From Caldilineaceae bacterium SB0675_bin_29 (lineage in GTDB: Bacteria > Chloroflexota > Anaerolineae > Caldilineales > Caldilineaceae), in the NCBI GenBank assembly GCA_009843665.1, contig VYDA01000537.1, positions 533 to 41,908 of the forward strand: a stretch of DNA of 41,376 bases. Reading direction: 5' to 3'. Below, piece by piece: positions 32,960-40,490 of the stretch. Numbering within the stretch: the first letter of the stretch is position 1; each line of letters begins with the position of its first letter. Below the pieces are notes generated by a model. That model searched no databases. It was not told the DNA's origin and saw only the letters and a program-made list of their open reading frames with translations. A program made the translations under genes and the position numbers.

Positions 32960-33367
32960 ATGAAGAGTCGCAACGTAGCCTTTATAGCGTTCGTGATCGC
33001 CGTTCTGGCAGGTTGTGTGCCGATTCCGCAGGTAGAGCCGCCGGTTACGAGACCCCAGGAATCGAAAGCTGGACTGTCCGACCTCGCCAGTCTTTTCGCT
33101 AAGTGGGATGCGCACGACGACCCGATAGAATACCTGGATTTACTGAAAGAGCTCGAGGGCTGTATGGCCCCTTTCTCCGATCCTGAATTCAAAGGCGTCT
33201 TAACTGACGGAGAATATTCTGCTTTTCTTATCTACGCCGTCTCTGTCTCAATGGCAGCAGCCGGTGAAGAAATCAGCAAAGAGCACAGGTCAGAAAGAAA
33301 ATCTGACAATCACAGACTCGGCTTTCAATACCTGACACGAGTGATGGAAACTTGCGACGAGGACTAA
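32960..33367 (+). CDS. CVPIP-family lipoprotein
   Basis: The 135-residue protein has lipobox VLAGC followed by VPIPQVEPPVTRPQ, then an all-helical body (GLSDLASLFAKWDAHDDPIE, LKELEGCMAPF) and a late helix ending VMETCDED. The ATG follows AGAAAGGAAAAGGAAG. It aligns with the protein at 34188 (GLLDLASVFARHD, TEYVDVLLSIRDC), which carries extra heptapeptide repeats that this copy lacks, so this one probably keeps the ancestral form. It is expected to be lipid-anchored outside the cell. Confidence 0.7.
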   Translation: MKSRNVAFIAFVIAVLAGCVPIPQVEPPVTRPQESKAGLSDLASLFAKWDAHDDPIEYLDLLKELEGCMAPFSDPEFKGVLTDGEYSAFLIYAVSVSMAAAGEEISKEHRSERKSDNHRLGFQYLTRVMETCDED

Positions 33368-33475
33368 GGCTCGTTACGTAGCTCTAATCCTTGGGCTGCA
33401 CCGAATATGACATTGCGGAGGTTGTCGAAGCGGCTTCGTCCTTGAAAACTGACTGCAATACGCAAGGGGAGGCCA

Positions 33476-33835
33476 ATGATGAAACAATCGCTACTGTTTG
33501 TACTGACTCCGACGCTTCTGGTCCTAGTATCCTGTACGCCTTATGGACACTGGAGCAGTTACAGTCATTGGCATTACAACTGTGAGGAATTCCCTACGCG
33601 TGAAGAGGTTGAAGCGGTCCTGGAGGAGAAGGCTGATCTTATTGAGAGGTTGGCGGAGGAGGAATTGATTTGGTCGGCTGACGTAAGTACGTGTCCGCAA
33701 GGCGCTTTCATCACGCTGTTTCATGGCGGCGAGTGGCAAAAAGCATCTGTTCTGGAGATTCTCGATGAAGCCGGAGCCAGGACCGAAGGGTTGAACCGCT
33801 TCTTTGGCATACCATTTCGATTTGTCAACGTATGA
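33476..33835 (+). CDS. C[A/T]PYGHW-family lipoprotein
   Basis: The 119-residue lipoprotein has lipobox LVLVSC, then TPYGHWSSYSHWHYN, an acidic helical middle (REEVEAVLEEKADLIERLAE) and a tail (GAFITLFHGGEWQKASVLEI, GLNRFFGIPFRF). It matches the 11273 protein over nearly its full length. The start has GGGGAGG, with a second ATG one codon on. Its stop overlaps the ATG of the next, frameshifted paralog (ATGA). Confidence 0.75.
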   Translation: MMKQSLLFVLTPTLLVLVSCTPYGHWSSYSHWHYNCEEFPTREEVEAVLEEKADLIERLAEEELIWSADVSTCPQGAFITLFHGGEWQKASVLEILDEAGARTEGLNRFFGIPFRFVNV

Positions 33836-34177
33836 AAACAAGACTGGTTGCGCTGTTTCTGACGTCTCTGGTCCTGGTCTCCTGTACGCCCTATGGACAC
33901 TGGGGCAGATACGACTGGTGGCGAGACAACTACCCTGACTTCCCATCCGACGAGGAAGTCGAGCAGGTCGTTGAGGAGAAAAAAACTCTTCAAAGAGTTG
34001 TTGGAAAAGCGGCTGATCTACAAGCAGGTGATTATAACCCCATGTCTGGATGGAGCCTTTATCACTCTCTATTCCAAGAACAAGGCGGGTGCGCTCAAAG
34101 TGTTGAATGGAGCCAACGCCAGGGCCGAAGGACTGACAATGTTCTGGGGCGTTCCTTTTCGATTTATCAGAGACTAG
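33832..34177 (+). pseudogene. C[A/T]PYGHW-family lipoprotein with A7 frameshift
   Basis: The first frame gives a signal, lipobox LVLVSC, TPYGHWGRYDWWRDNYPDF and the helix EEVEQVVEEK, then meets a run of seven A at 33979-33985. The family tail (ELLEKRLIYKQ, GAFITLYSKNKAGALKVL, GLTMFWGVPFRF) follows in another frame. Removing one A restores one continuous protein of about 114 residues. This is either a real pseudogene, a slippage-controlled gene, or a sequencing error in the homopolymer. Confidence 0.75.
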
Positions 34178-34187
34178 GGGAACTGCA

Positions 34188-34721
34188 ATGAAATATGTCA
34201 TCCTGATTGTCTCTCTGGCACTGCTGGTTGGATGTGTGCCGATACCAGCCGAGCCTCCTCCTGAGCCTGTTCCTGATTTTCTTGATTCCGCAGTCGAAGC
34301 TGGCTTGCTCGATCTCGCTTCTGTGTTCGCGCGCCATGACAGCTGGACTTTCACGCGCCATGACAACCAGTTCGCGCGCCATGACGGCCAATTCGCACGC
34401 CATGACGGCCAGACCGATGTAACGGAGTATGTGGATGTGCTTCTCAGCATACGGGATTGCATCACAAATGACTTGGGAGACTTTGCTGCGGACCTCGGTC
34501 TGGAAACCGAGGCAGGACATACGGGTTATGTCGCCTATCTGGTAGGAGTGCTCAGGTCGGCGGTGATGTATCACCGGCACATGGCGGTTGAATCGGGTGA
34601 AGTGAGCTCATACATTCCAGACGACAATCCCTGGAGAGGCCAGTACCACCTCTTACATTTGAAGTGGACACTGGCCTACTGCGAAGACAGCGGGGAACAT
34701 GAATGGATGAAGACAGAGTGA
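34188..34721 (+). CDS. CVPIP-family lipoprotein with heptapeptide repeats
   Basis: The 177-residue lipoprotein has lipobox LLVGC, then VPIPAEPPPEPVPDF. After GLLDLASV it has four FARHDxx repeats (FARHDSW, FTRHDNQ, FARHDGQ, FARHDGQ), then the body matching the 32960 protein. The repeats would extend a charged helix or stalk away from the membrane. The start follows GGGGAACTGCA at modest spacing. The next small membrane protein starts 19 bases before this stop. Confidence 0.75.
   Translation: MKYVILIVSLALLVGCVPIPAEPPPEPVPDFLDSAVEAGLLDLASVFARHDSWTFTRHDNQFARHDGQFARHDGQTDVTEYVDVLLSIRDCITNDLGDFAADLGLETEAGHTGYVAYLVGVLRSAVMYHRHMAVESGEVSSYIPDDNPWRGQYHLLHLKWTLAYCEDSGEHEWMKTE
34326..34412 (+). repeat. 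Intragenic 21-base tandem repeat
   Basis: Four copies around 'ttcgcgcgccatgacggccaa' encode FARHDGQ-type heptapeptides; the last two are nearly identical. The 21-base unit keeps the frame, so copy number can change without breaking the lipoprotein. Confidence 0.8.
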
Positions 34722-34957
34722 ATGTCCAGGCTTCGTCAGACCGGACAGACTGGTTCGAGTTGGCGTGCAAACTCGTGTTTGTCTTCATTTTCTGCGTGTT
34801 CGTCAGCTTCATCGCGGGCTTCACTTCCAGTCTGTTTTGGCACGCCCACTATGAGCCATTTCTCTACCCTTGTCCTGATGCGAATAAAGGCGGACTATGC
34901 GAGTACAAGCACCAGGCGCCGCCTCCACGCGATGAGCCCATTTTGTTCTACAGCTGA
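34703..34957 (+). CDS. Small membrane protein with YPCP motif
   Basis: The ATG at 34703 lies inside the previous gene's last codons. The 84-residue product has a membrane helix (LVFVFIFCVFVSFIAGFTSS) and an outward tail (EPFLYPCPDANKGGLCEYKH). Its short EP-[FM]-L-[YF]-PCP-x-D-cysteine tail is shared with the next small gene (EPMLFPCPYTDDP, ending ACS), so the two are probably paralogs. Confidence 0.6.
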   Translation: MDEDRVNVQASSDRTDWFELACKLVFVFIFCVFVSFIAGFTSSLFWHAHYEPFLYPCPDANKGGLCEYKHQAPPPRDEPILFYS

Positions 34958-34974
34958 GTAGGCGAGAGCGCGAA

Positions 34975-35142
34975 ATGCAGAAGATAAAACGCAGCTTGTT
35001 GCCAGTGACGATTCTGGTCGGCCTTACTTTGGGCTGGATTCTAGGCAAACAGACTCTCATGTACTACATCTTCGTCGGTTCGGAACCGATGCTTTTCCCC
35101 TGCCCGTATACCGACGATCCAAACACCATTGCCTGCTCCTAA
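34975..35142 (+). CDS. Small membrane protein, paralog of the previous one
   Basis: A 55-residue ORF starts at 34975, 18 bases after the previous stop. It has one membrane helix (LLPVTILVGLTLGWILG) and the tail EPMLFPCPYTDDPNTIACS, matching the cysteine/proline pattern of the 34703 product. Being under 60 codons it is easily overlooked. GGCGAGAGCG precedes it as a weak ribosome-binding site. Confidence 0.6.
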   Translation: MQKIKRSLLPVTILVGLTLGWILGKQTLMYYIFVGSEPMLFPCPYTDDPNTIACS

Positions 35143-35148
35143 AGGCGG

Positions 35149-35361
35149 TTGGAGCCACCCCCCAAACTCGCCGTTCGCTGGCACGGCTGGCCGCACCAGG
35201 AAGGTGTGCCTACATATCCACGGTCGAGCGGTATCTGGTTGATTGACTTTCTGTTTTTCGATCCGGATCATCTGCCTGACACGACACTGTCAGGCGTTAT
35301 CCTGGCGGCGCTGATTGTGGATGTCGCGATTGGTTTTGCCAGCGGCTTTCCGCTTTACTGA
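35149..35361 (+). CDS. Possible small membrane protein
   Basis: A TTG at 35149, six bases after the preceding stop and behind AAAGGCGG, opens 70 codons. The product is aromatic at the start (VRWHGWPHQEGVP) with a membrane helix (LSGVILAALIVDVAIGFASG). The start codon is unusual, and no family is recognised. Confidence 0.45.
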   Translation: MEPPPKLAVRWHGWPHQEGVPTYPRSSGIWLIDFLFFDPDHLPDTTLSGVILAALIVDVAIGFASGFPLY

Positions 35362-35521
35362 GGCGTCCTTTAGGCCATAACCGAGCCCCTGCTCTCGATG
35401 CCGAGCCCGGCTTCTCTGCGCGAATTTCTTTTCGCCGGTCCTGTGACGGAACCGCCGTCATGGGGAACGTTTCGCCCTGACGGGTGACGCGGCAGCCAAA
35501 CAAACCACAGGAGACAACACC
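35362..35521. other. Short intergenic leader
   Basis: No gene is seen. The sequence ends in the ribosome-binding site ACAGGAGACAACACC before copy B of the duplicated lipoprotein. It does not match the leader of copy A, so the duplication starts close to the start codon. Confidence 0.45.
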
Positions 35522-36067
35522 ATGTTGAGGACACTGCTGATTGCCGGGCTCGCGGTACTGATTACTGCCTGTGTGCCCATACCGCAGGAGCCGCCGGTAG
35601 CATTGACTTCGACTCCGATTCCGCAACCTGTCCATACGCCCACTGGAACCGTTCAGCAAGGCGATTGCGTTATGCACGGTGGCAGCCCTGCTCCCACTCT
35701 TCCTGACACGGATTGCAGAGCTTGGGAAATGCTCCACTCATTACTGTTTATGGCCGATATGATGGCGAACAAAAGTCAAGGCCCTACGGCATCAGAGCTC
35801 GTCGCTTTTGAAGAGGAGCTGTATCCCCTCTTTTTCCAGGCTCAACGCAACTGTGGCGAGTGGCTTGAACCATATGTAGATTACGAACCAATTACAGACT
35901 ACCTTGGCATCATCATGGCGATAGGCAAGCAGGAGTATGATTATGACCCGCCCTCTTTACTCCAGTTTCTGATCGAGGAAGCTTCTACCGAAGAGTTTGC
36001 TGAAATGTCTGAATCGACCGGTTGCACTAAGAATCTCTTCCTGCTCTTTGTCGCATACGCTGAATGA
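35522..36067 (+). CDS. CVPIP-family lipoprotein (duplicated copy B)
   Basis: Nearly identical to the 31616 product: lipobox LITAC, VPIPQEPPVALTSTPIPQP and six conserved cysteines. It differs mainly at residues 3-5 (RTL against KKL) and near the C-terminus (EEASTEEFAEMSESTGCTKN). Substitutions are few and mostly conservative, which suggests a recent duplication with both copies still under constraint, or gene conversion. The expected location is the outer membrane face. Confidence 0.75.
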   Translation: MLRTLLIAGLAVLITACVPIPQEPPVALTSTPIPQPVHTPTGTVQQGDCVMHGGSPAPTLPDTDCRAWEMLHSLLFMADMMANKSQGPTASELVAFEEELYPLFFQAQRNCGEWLEPYVDYEPITDYLGIIMAIGKQEYDYDPPSLLQFLIEEASTEEFAEMSESTGCTKNLFLLFVAYAE

Positions 36068-36166
36068 CCGGTCATACACAAAGATGGCCCCCATCCCGAG
36101 AGCGCATTGCTGTCAGGTAAGAGGACGGCGGCATGGGGGAGTTCAGAAAGATATTTTTCGGGTACG
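35522..36166 (+). repeat. Long direct repeat, copy B (about 645 bp)
   Basis: Partner of 31616-32260, with the same order and a near-identical sequence through the lipoprotein gene and about 100 bases beyond. Downstream it continues into the frame at 36133 without the 'gcggagg' insertion seen after copy A, so copy B probably keeps the older flank. Confidence 0.85.
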
Positions 36167-36314
36167 GCACAATATTTGGGGTAGGTTATGTGCTCCTGGA
36201 TGTGGCGAGCCGATTACGGATTGGTGGGGCGACGTCTTGACCGCTTATGCAGGAGCCGGTCTCGCAGCAGCGCTCATGTACGTAGCTTCTAGGCGAAACC
36301 GTTCTGGATCGTGA
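36133..36314 (+). pseudogene. Small membrane protein gene with frameshift
   Basis: The first frame gives MGEFRKIFFGYGTIFGVGYV, then LLDVASR, and stops at 36238. In another frame, from about 36205, EPITDWWGDVLTAYAGAG continues to a second membrane helix (LAAALMYVASRRNRSG) ending at 36314. Joined, they make a plausible two-helix protein of about 60 residues. In the other duplicate (32227) the same start is cut by the dispersed repeat. Confidence 0.5.
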
Positions 36315-36409
36315 CAAAGGAGAGGGAAAAAATGAGCCAGGCAACTCCCAATTAGTAGCTAGGGGGTTGCGTACCCGTTAACTGTTCAATCGATGTATTC
36401 TAAGAATTC
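36315..36409. other. No gene seen
   Basis: A good ribosome-binding site (GGAGAGGGAAAA) precedes an ATG at 36332, but the frame stops after seven codons (MSQATPN). It may be the remnant start of another small gene of the array. Confidence 0.35.
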
Positions 36410-36604
36410 TCAGCGCAGCCTCTTGCAACCTTCAGATGTGACAATTGCGCCAGAAAAAATTAAGGCCGGAAGCCAGCAGCAGACCGGCTCCACGATGGAC
36501 TCCATGATGAAGACCCCTGCAAAATCGTCGAAACCCAATAGTCCCATAAGAACGATGATAATCGAAGCTACCAAGGCGAAACTAGCGATGGTTTTTCGTT
36601 TCAT
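36410..36604 (-). CDS. Small two-helix membrane protein
   Basis: The ATG at 36604 follows AAAGGGATGTC. The 64-residue product has two hydrophobic segments (ASFALVASIIIVLMGLLGF, then VEPVCCWLPALIFSGAIV) and is of unknown family. It runs opposite to the lipoprotein array. Confidence 0.55.
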   Translation of the reverse strand: MKRKTIASFALVASIIIVLMGLLGFDDFAGVFIMESIVEPVCCWLPALIFSGAIVTSEGCKRLR

Positions 36605-36719
36605 GACATCCCTTTGTGGAACGGATGTGGGTTTGTCGGGAGTTTGGGCTGGTGGAAAATTGACATGCACGGCAATAGAGTTGAGGAGTAACAGAAGATG
36701 GCCTGAATGTGTCAGGCGG

Positions 36720-37229
36720 TCAACGGGAGGTCGGGTTTCCTCTCTGCAAAGTAAACTTCCACGGTGTAGATTTGCAGGACGGGCCACTTTTGGGACCGTC
36801 CCGCATTGACAGCCGCATCCCGTTGGTTACTTTCTCTTCAAAGCAGGTGAACACGCCCATATCGGCGTTTGCCTGCTGTCTCGCTCCGTTGAAAGCCCGT
36901 ACATCCAACGGCCCCAGGCCGCTCGTGCCGCCTTTGACTTGGGAAACCACGCCCACAAATACACCCTTACGCAATGGATACCGACCGCGCCCGTCTATGG
37001 CGCCGTCGGCAACCTGTTTCTTATCGGCCTCCATGCCGGGCGTCAGCGAGGCCGCCCACTTCTCAAATTTGGGCTTGTCGTGTTCTGTAAGCGTCTTGGC
37101 ATCATCGACCGTCTTAGGCATACCCACGAACTCAATATCGTCCCAGAGGCTGGTCAGAAATGCGTTAAGCCATAGGCGCGATCCTTCTCCGGGCAAATCG
37201 ATAAGGACTTCGAGAGCCCCGTATATCAA
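36720..37229 (-). pseudogene. Mrr-like/methyltransferase-linked nuclease domain, truncated
   Basis: From a TTG at 37229 the frame encodes a hydrophobic start, then MPKTVDDAKTLTEHDKPKFE and KWAASLTPG. A nuclease-like core follows: DGAIDGRGRYPLRKGVF, VVSQVKGGTSG, RAFNGARQQANADMGVFTCF. The D-G-x-I-D-G and Q-V-K motifs match Mrr-type restriction domains that in Chloroflexota-type proteins follow a DNA methyltransferase. No methyltransferase part is present upstream; a stop lies just before the frame. I read it as the stranded C-terminal part of a larger restriction-type gene. Confidence 0.45.
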
Positions 37230-37884
37230 AATGACGATGCAGAAGCAGTTCGAGAATCGGCCCAGCTGCCTTTCTTTTGGAGGTCATATACAAAAATAAC
37301 ATTAGAATTTCAGCGCAGGTCAGTTAAGAACCATCCCGGTGACCGATAAAATCGGCAGATCGATTGCACCGCTTTGTCGAGTTGAGAGGTGTTCATACCA
37401 CGAGTCGGTTGCCAATCCTCTTGTCCTTCGCAAGTCCTATCCTTCTCTATCCCTGTCAGCATCAAAGAAAAAACGGTAGGTTGGTTCATAGAGCTTAATG
37501 AACGGCAATGCTTAGATCAAAGCGGGAGAAATATTATTTCTGGTCAGACAGTACCATCAGCGATAGCAAATTGTTCAGTTTTCTCTGTGGTCTTTGACGT
37601 CGCCTGGCCTTCCAAACCAATCAGGGTATTCTCCAACACTTAAGTGTTACTTTGGTATATAATCCCCAAAAGATCCACTGATCATCGAAGGGCCGCGCAG
37701 CTGCGCACAGAAAATCCGATACGCCCTTAAGGCCCTCCGCGGCCCACTCCGGCATCATTTCTAAAATGCGACCGCTCTACAGCCCGGACAATCCCCGCGC
37801 CCTCCGCGGATCAAAGGCAGTTAGCAGTTCTCCATGTCTCTCCGTGGACAAAGAAGCAGTTAAACCAAGAACTGAAAACTGCCG
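37230..37884. other. Gene-poor region beside the kinase gene
   Basis: No gene is supported in these 650 bases. They hold the palindrome GCGCAGCTGCGC (37695-37706) and a loose copy of the dispersed repeat near 37795-37860. Sequence resembling 'aaaactgccgt' is shared with the other side of the kinase gene. A plus-strand frame at 37389-37643 has no family resemblance. Confidence 0.4.
37795..37860 (-). repeat. Dispersed repeat, loose copy
   Basis: 'ctccgcggatcaaa' followed by 'gttctccatgtctctccgtg' resembles the complement of the repeat at 32258-32345 and the block at 40385-40490. It lies just beyond the end of the kinase gene. Confidence 0.45.
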
Positions 37885-40257
37885 TCACCCCTCCCCCTCT
37901 CTCGCCTTCCCCTTCACCATCCGGTAACCGACCCCGCGCTCGGAGAAGATATACTGCGGGCTGTCGGCCTCCTCGCCCAGCTTGCTTCGCAGCCTCTTCA
38001 CGACCGTGCGAACCGCCCCCCTCCCCACATAACCCTTCCACACCCTGCTCACCAGCTGTTCGTGGGACAGAACCCGCCCCGCATTCAGCGACAGCGTCTG
38101 CAGCAGATTGTACTCGATCCCCGTCAGCTGCAGCGGCCGGCCGTCTACCGTGACGGACCGGGCTGCGTAGTCGATCACCAGGTCGCCGTGCACGTAGGGT
38201 TGGCGCACGCCGGCGCCGTACGGCTCCACCTGCCTGCGCAGCGCCGCCTGCACGCGGGCCACCAGCTCCGTCGTCGAGAAGGGCTTCACAATATAGTCGG
38301 AAGCCCCGGTCTCAAACGCGCGTGCGATGACCTGGTCCTGCCCGTACGCCGACAGAAAGATAACGGGCACGCTGGCAATGCCGAAAAGGGCCTCCATCAG
38401 TTCGATGCCGTCGCTGCCGGGCATCACCATGTCGAGCAGGACCAGGCCGGGCCTGTGCTCCTCCATCAGACGGCGCGCCTCCGCCGGGTCGGCGGTCACG
38501 ACCGGGTGGTAGCCCGCCTCGGACAGGGCGCGGCGCACGAGCCGCAGGGTCTGGGGGTCGTCGTCCACGGCCAGGATGCGCTCTGCGGCGGCGGGATGGC
38601 GCCTGCGGTTTGGCGCCTGCGGCCGCTCGTTCAGGCTCTCTGCCGCGGCCGGCAGCGTGAACGTGAAGCATGCGCCCAGCTCCAGCCCCGCGCTCTCCGC
38701 CCAGATGCGCCCGCCGTGCGCCTCCACGATCCCCTTGCAGATGACAAGCCCCAGGCCGGTATCGCTGTCCTGCTCCCCGCTCTCGCGGCGCGAAAACTTT
38801 CCGAACAGGCGCGACAGCCGCTCGGACGCAATGCCCCGCCCCTCGTCCGTCACCGCCACCGCCATCTCGGCCCCCTGCCGCACCGCGGAGACGCGGATGA
38901 CCGACGATTCCGGCGAGTGCCGGGCCGCATTCGACAGCAGATTGCCCACCACCTGCACGATGCGCCGCCGGTCCGCCATCACCAGCGGCAGGTCCGTCCC
39001 CAGCTCGATCTCAAGGTTGCTCCGGCCCCCTCCGCTCAGAAACGTGCTCCGGGCCCGGTCCAGCAGCCCGAACACGTCGGCCGGTTCGGGGTTGACAGGC
39101 AGCGTGCCGCTCTCGATGCGCGCCACGTCCAGCAGCCCCCCGATCAGCTCGCGCATGCTGTCAGCCTGTTCGACGATGATGCGCAGGAACTGGCGCAGCT
39201 CAACCGGGTCCATCTCCTGCTCCGCATCCAGCACCGTCGTGGCCGAACCGCGGATCGCGGTCAGCGGCGTGCGCAGCTCGTGGCTGACCATGCCCAGGAA
39301 CTCGGCGCGCATCAGCTCCAGCTCCTGCAGCCGCGTCATGTCCTGCATCGTCACCACAAAGGACGCCGCCTCGCCCTCTTCGCCGTCGATCGGCGTCGCA
39401 TTCATCAGGACCGTGATGCTGGGTCCGCCCGGCGCCGCCAGCGTGATCTCCTCCACCCGCACCGTCTCGTTGGCCTGCAGGGCCTGCGCCACCGAGATAT
39501 CGGCAAGCGAGAACTCGCGTCCGTCGCCCCGCCGCACCGTCAGCACCTCCAGCAGCGCCTCCAGTTCCTGCTCCGGCTGCCGCAGCGCTTCTGCGATCCG
39601 TCTGGCCTCGCGGTTGAAGGAGACGGCTGCGCCCGTGCGCGCGTCCAGCACCACCACTCCGACCGGCGAGGTGTTGATCAGCGTCTCCAGCGAGGTGCGT
39701 GCGCGCCGCTCCTCGCGGTGCCGGCGCGCGTTGGCGATGACGAGCGCGGCCTGCGCCGCGAAGAGAGACAGCGTCTCCTCGTCCTCCCGGCTGAAGGTTT
39801 CGCCCGGCTCGCTCTTGGCCGCGTAGATGATGCCCAGGCTGTCGCCCTGCCGCCGGATCGGAACGGTGAGGAAGGCCCGCGCCGGCACCGCGAGGTCGAA
39901 GCCTGAAAGACCCAGCGTGCGCGCGTAATCGGATAGATCCTCCACCCGCAGCGGCCCCGTCAGGCCGCTGAGATGCTCAAAGAAAGCCAGGCCTCCGGGT
40001 ATCTGCTGCAGCCTGCTGAACTCCTCCGGCGTCAGATTGGAGGCCAGCAGCTCCTCCAGCTCTCCAGCCTCGTCGAAGGTGGAGAGCACGCCGTAGCGTG
40101 CGCCGGTCAGCGCCCGCGCGCTGTCCAGTGCGCCCTGCAGCACCGTCTCCATCTCCAGGCTCTCATTGCTGCGCAGGCTGGCCTCGCTCAACCGCGTCAA
40201 GCGCGCCCGCAGCGCCGCCGCCTCGCTCTCCCGGTTCACCTCGCCGTCTCTCGCCAT
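37885..40257 (-). CDS. Soluble hybrid histidine kinase-receiver-OmpR DNA-binding protein
   Basis: The 790-residue protein has no membrane helix. Its parts in order are a GAF sensor (about residues 35-180), a PAS-like domain (190-312), a kinase with H-box His326 (MVSHELRTPL), N-box (VVGNLLSNAARHS) and G-boxes (DEGRGI, GLGLVI), a receiver with Asp609 and Lys658 (VLLDMVMPG, IVKPF), and an OmpR-type winged helix (685-785, EQLVSRVWKG, RSKLGEE). A cytosolic signal could thus be relayed to DNA by one chain. The frame is open up to 40383, but the ATG at 40257 follows AAGGGGGGAG and precedes the conserved part. Target genes are unknown; no cognate response regulator is adjacent. Confidence 0.92.
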   Translation of the reverse strand: MARDGEVNRESEAAALRARLTRLSEASLRSNESLEMETVLQGALDSARALTGARYGVLSTFDEAGELEELLASNLTPEEFSRLQQIPGGLAFFEHLSGLTGPLRVEDLSDYARTLGLSGFDLAVPARAFLTVPIRRQGDSLGIIYAAKSEPGETFSREDEETLSLFAAQAALVIANARRHREERRARTSLETLINTSPVGVVVLDARTGAAVSFNREARRIAEALRQPEQELEALLEVLTVRRGDGREFSLADISVAQALQANETVRVEEITLAAPGGPSITVLMNATPIDGEEGEAASFVVTMQDMTRLQELELMRAEFLGMVSHELRTPLTAIRGSATTVLDAEQEMDPVELRQFLRIIVEQADSMRELIGGLLDVARIESGTLPVNPEPADVFGLLDRARSTFLSGGGRSNLEIELGTDLPLVMADRRRIVQVVGNLLSNAARHSPESSVIRVSAVRQGAEMAVAVTDEGRGIASERLSRLFGKFSRRESGEQDSDTGLGLVICKGIVEAHGGRIWAESAGLELGACFTFTLPAAAESLNERPQAPNRRRHPAAAERILAVDDDPQTLRLVRRALSEAGYHPVVTADPAEARRLMEEHRPGLVLLDMVMPGSDGIELMEALFGIASVPVIFLSAYGQDQVIARAFETGASDYIVKPFSTTELVARVQAALRRQVEPYGAGVRQPYVHGDLVIDYAARSVTVDGRPLQLTGIEYNLLQTLSLNAGRVLSHEQLVSRVWKGYVGRGAVRTVVKRLRSKLGEEADSPQYIFSERGVGYRMVKGKAREGEG

Positions 40258-40344
40258 CTCTCCCCCCTTCAATCCAAGCGCCCAACCCCTCCCGCTCCGA
40301 AGCCCCAAAAAGCCAGCTCTCCGCGCTCTCCCGCCGCCAATCCG

Positions 40345-40370
40345 TAGGGGCACCCCTAGTGGGTGCCCTC
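40345..40370. repeat. Palindromic repeat (GGGCACCC/GGGTGCCC)
   Basis: Arms GGGCACCC (40348-40355) and GGGTGCCC (40361-40368) pair across CTAGT. Sequences of this form (gtaggggcacccc...gggtgccc) occur dispersed in many bacterial genomes. It lies just upstream of the kinase start, so regulation cannot be excluded. Confidence 0.55.
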
Positions 40371-40384
40371 TTGCGGACGTCATG

Positions 40385-40490
40385 AATCAAAAAAGGTGTC
40401 CTCCGCGTCCTCCGCGGATCAAAAAGATGTTGCCGTTCTCCGTGCCCCTCCGCGTCCCTCCGCGGACAAAAAAGCGGTCCCCGCGCCCCC
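40385..40490 (-). repeat. Dispersed 'gcggagg' repeat, copy beside kinase
   Basis: The complement of this segment reads as two tandem units with 'gatccgcggaggacgcgg' and 'gcacggagaacggcaac', matching 32258-32345 in order. It lies between the kinase start region and the gene-poor stretch beyond. Confidence 0.65.

Noticed and set aside
38062-39906. Long plus-strand ORF of 614 codons
   Set aside because: It is antisense to the hybrid kinase and is Arg/His/Gln-rich without domains, typical of a shadow frame in GC-rich DNA.
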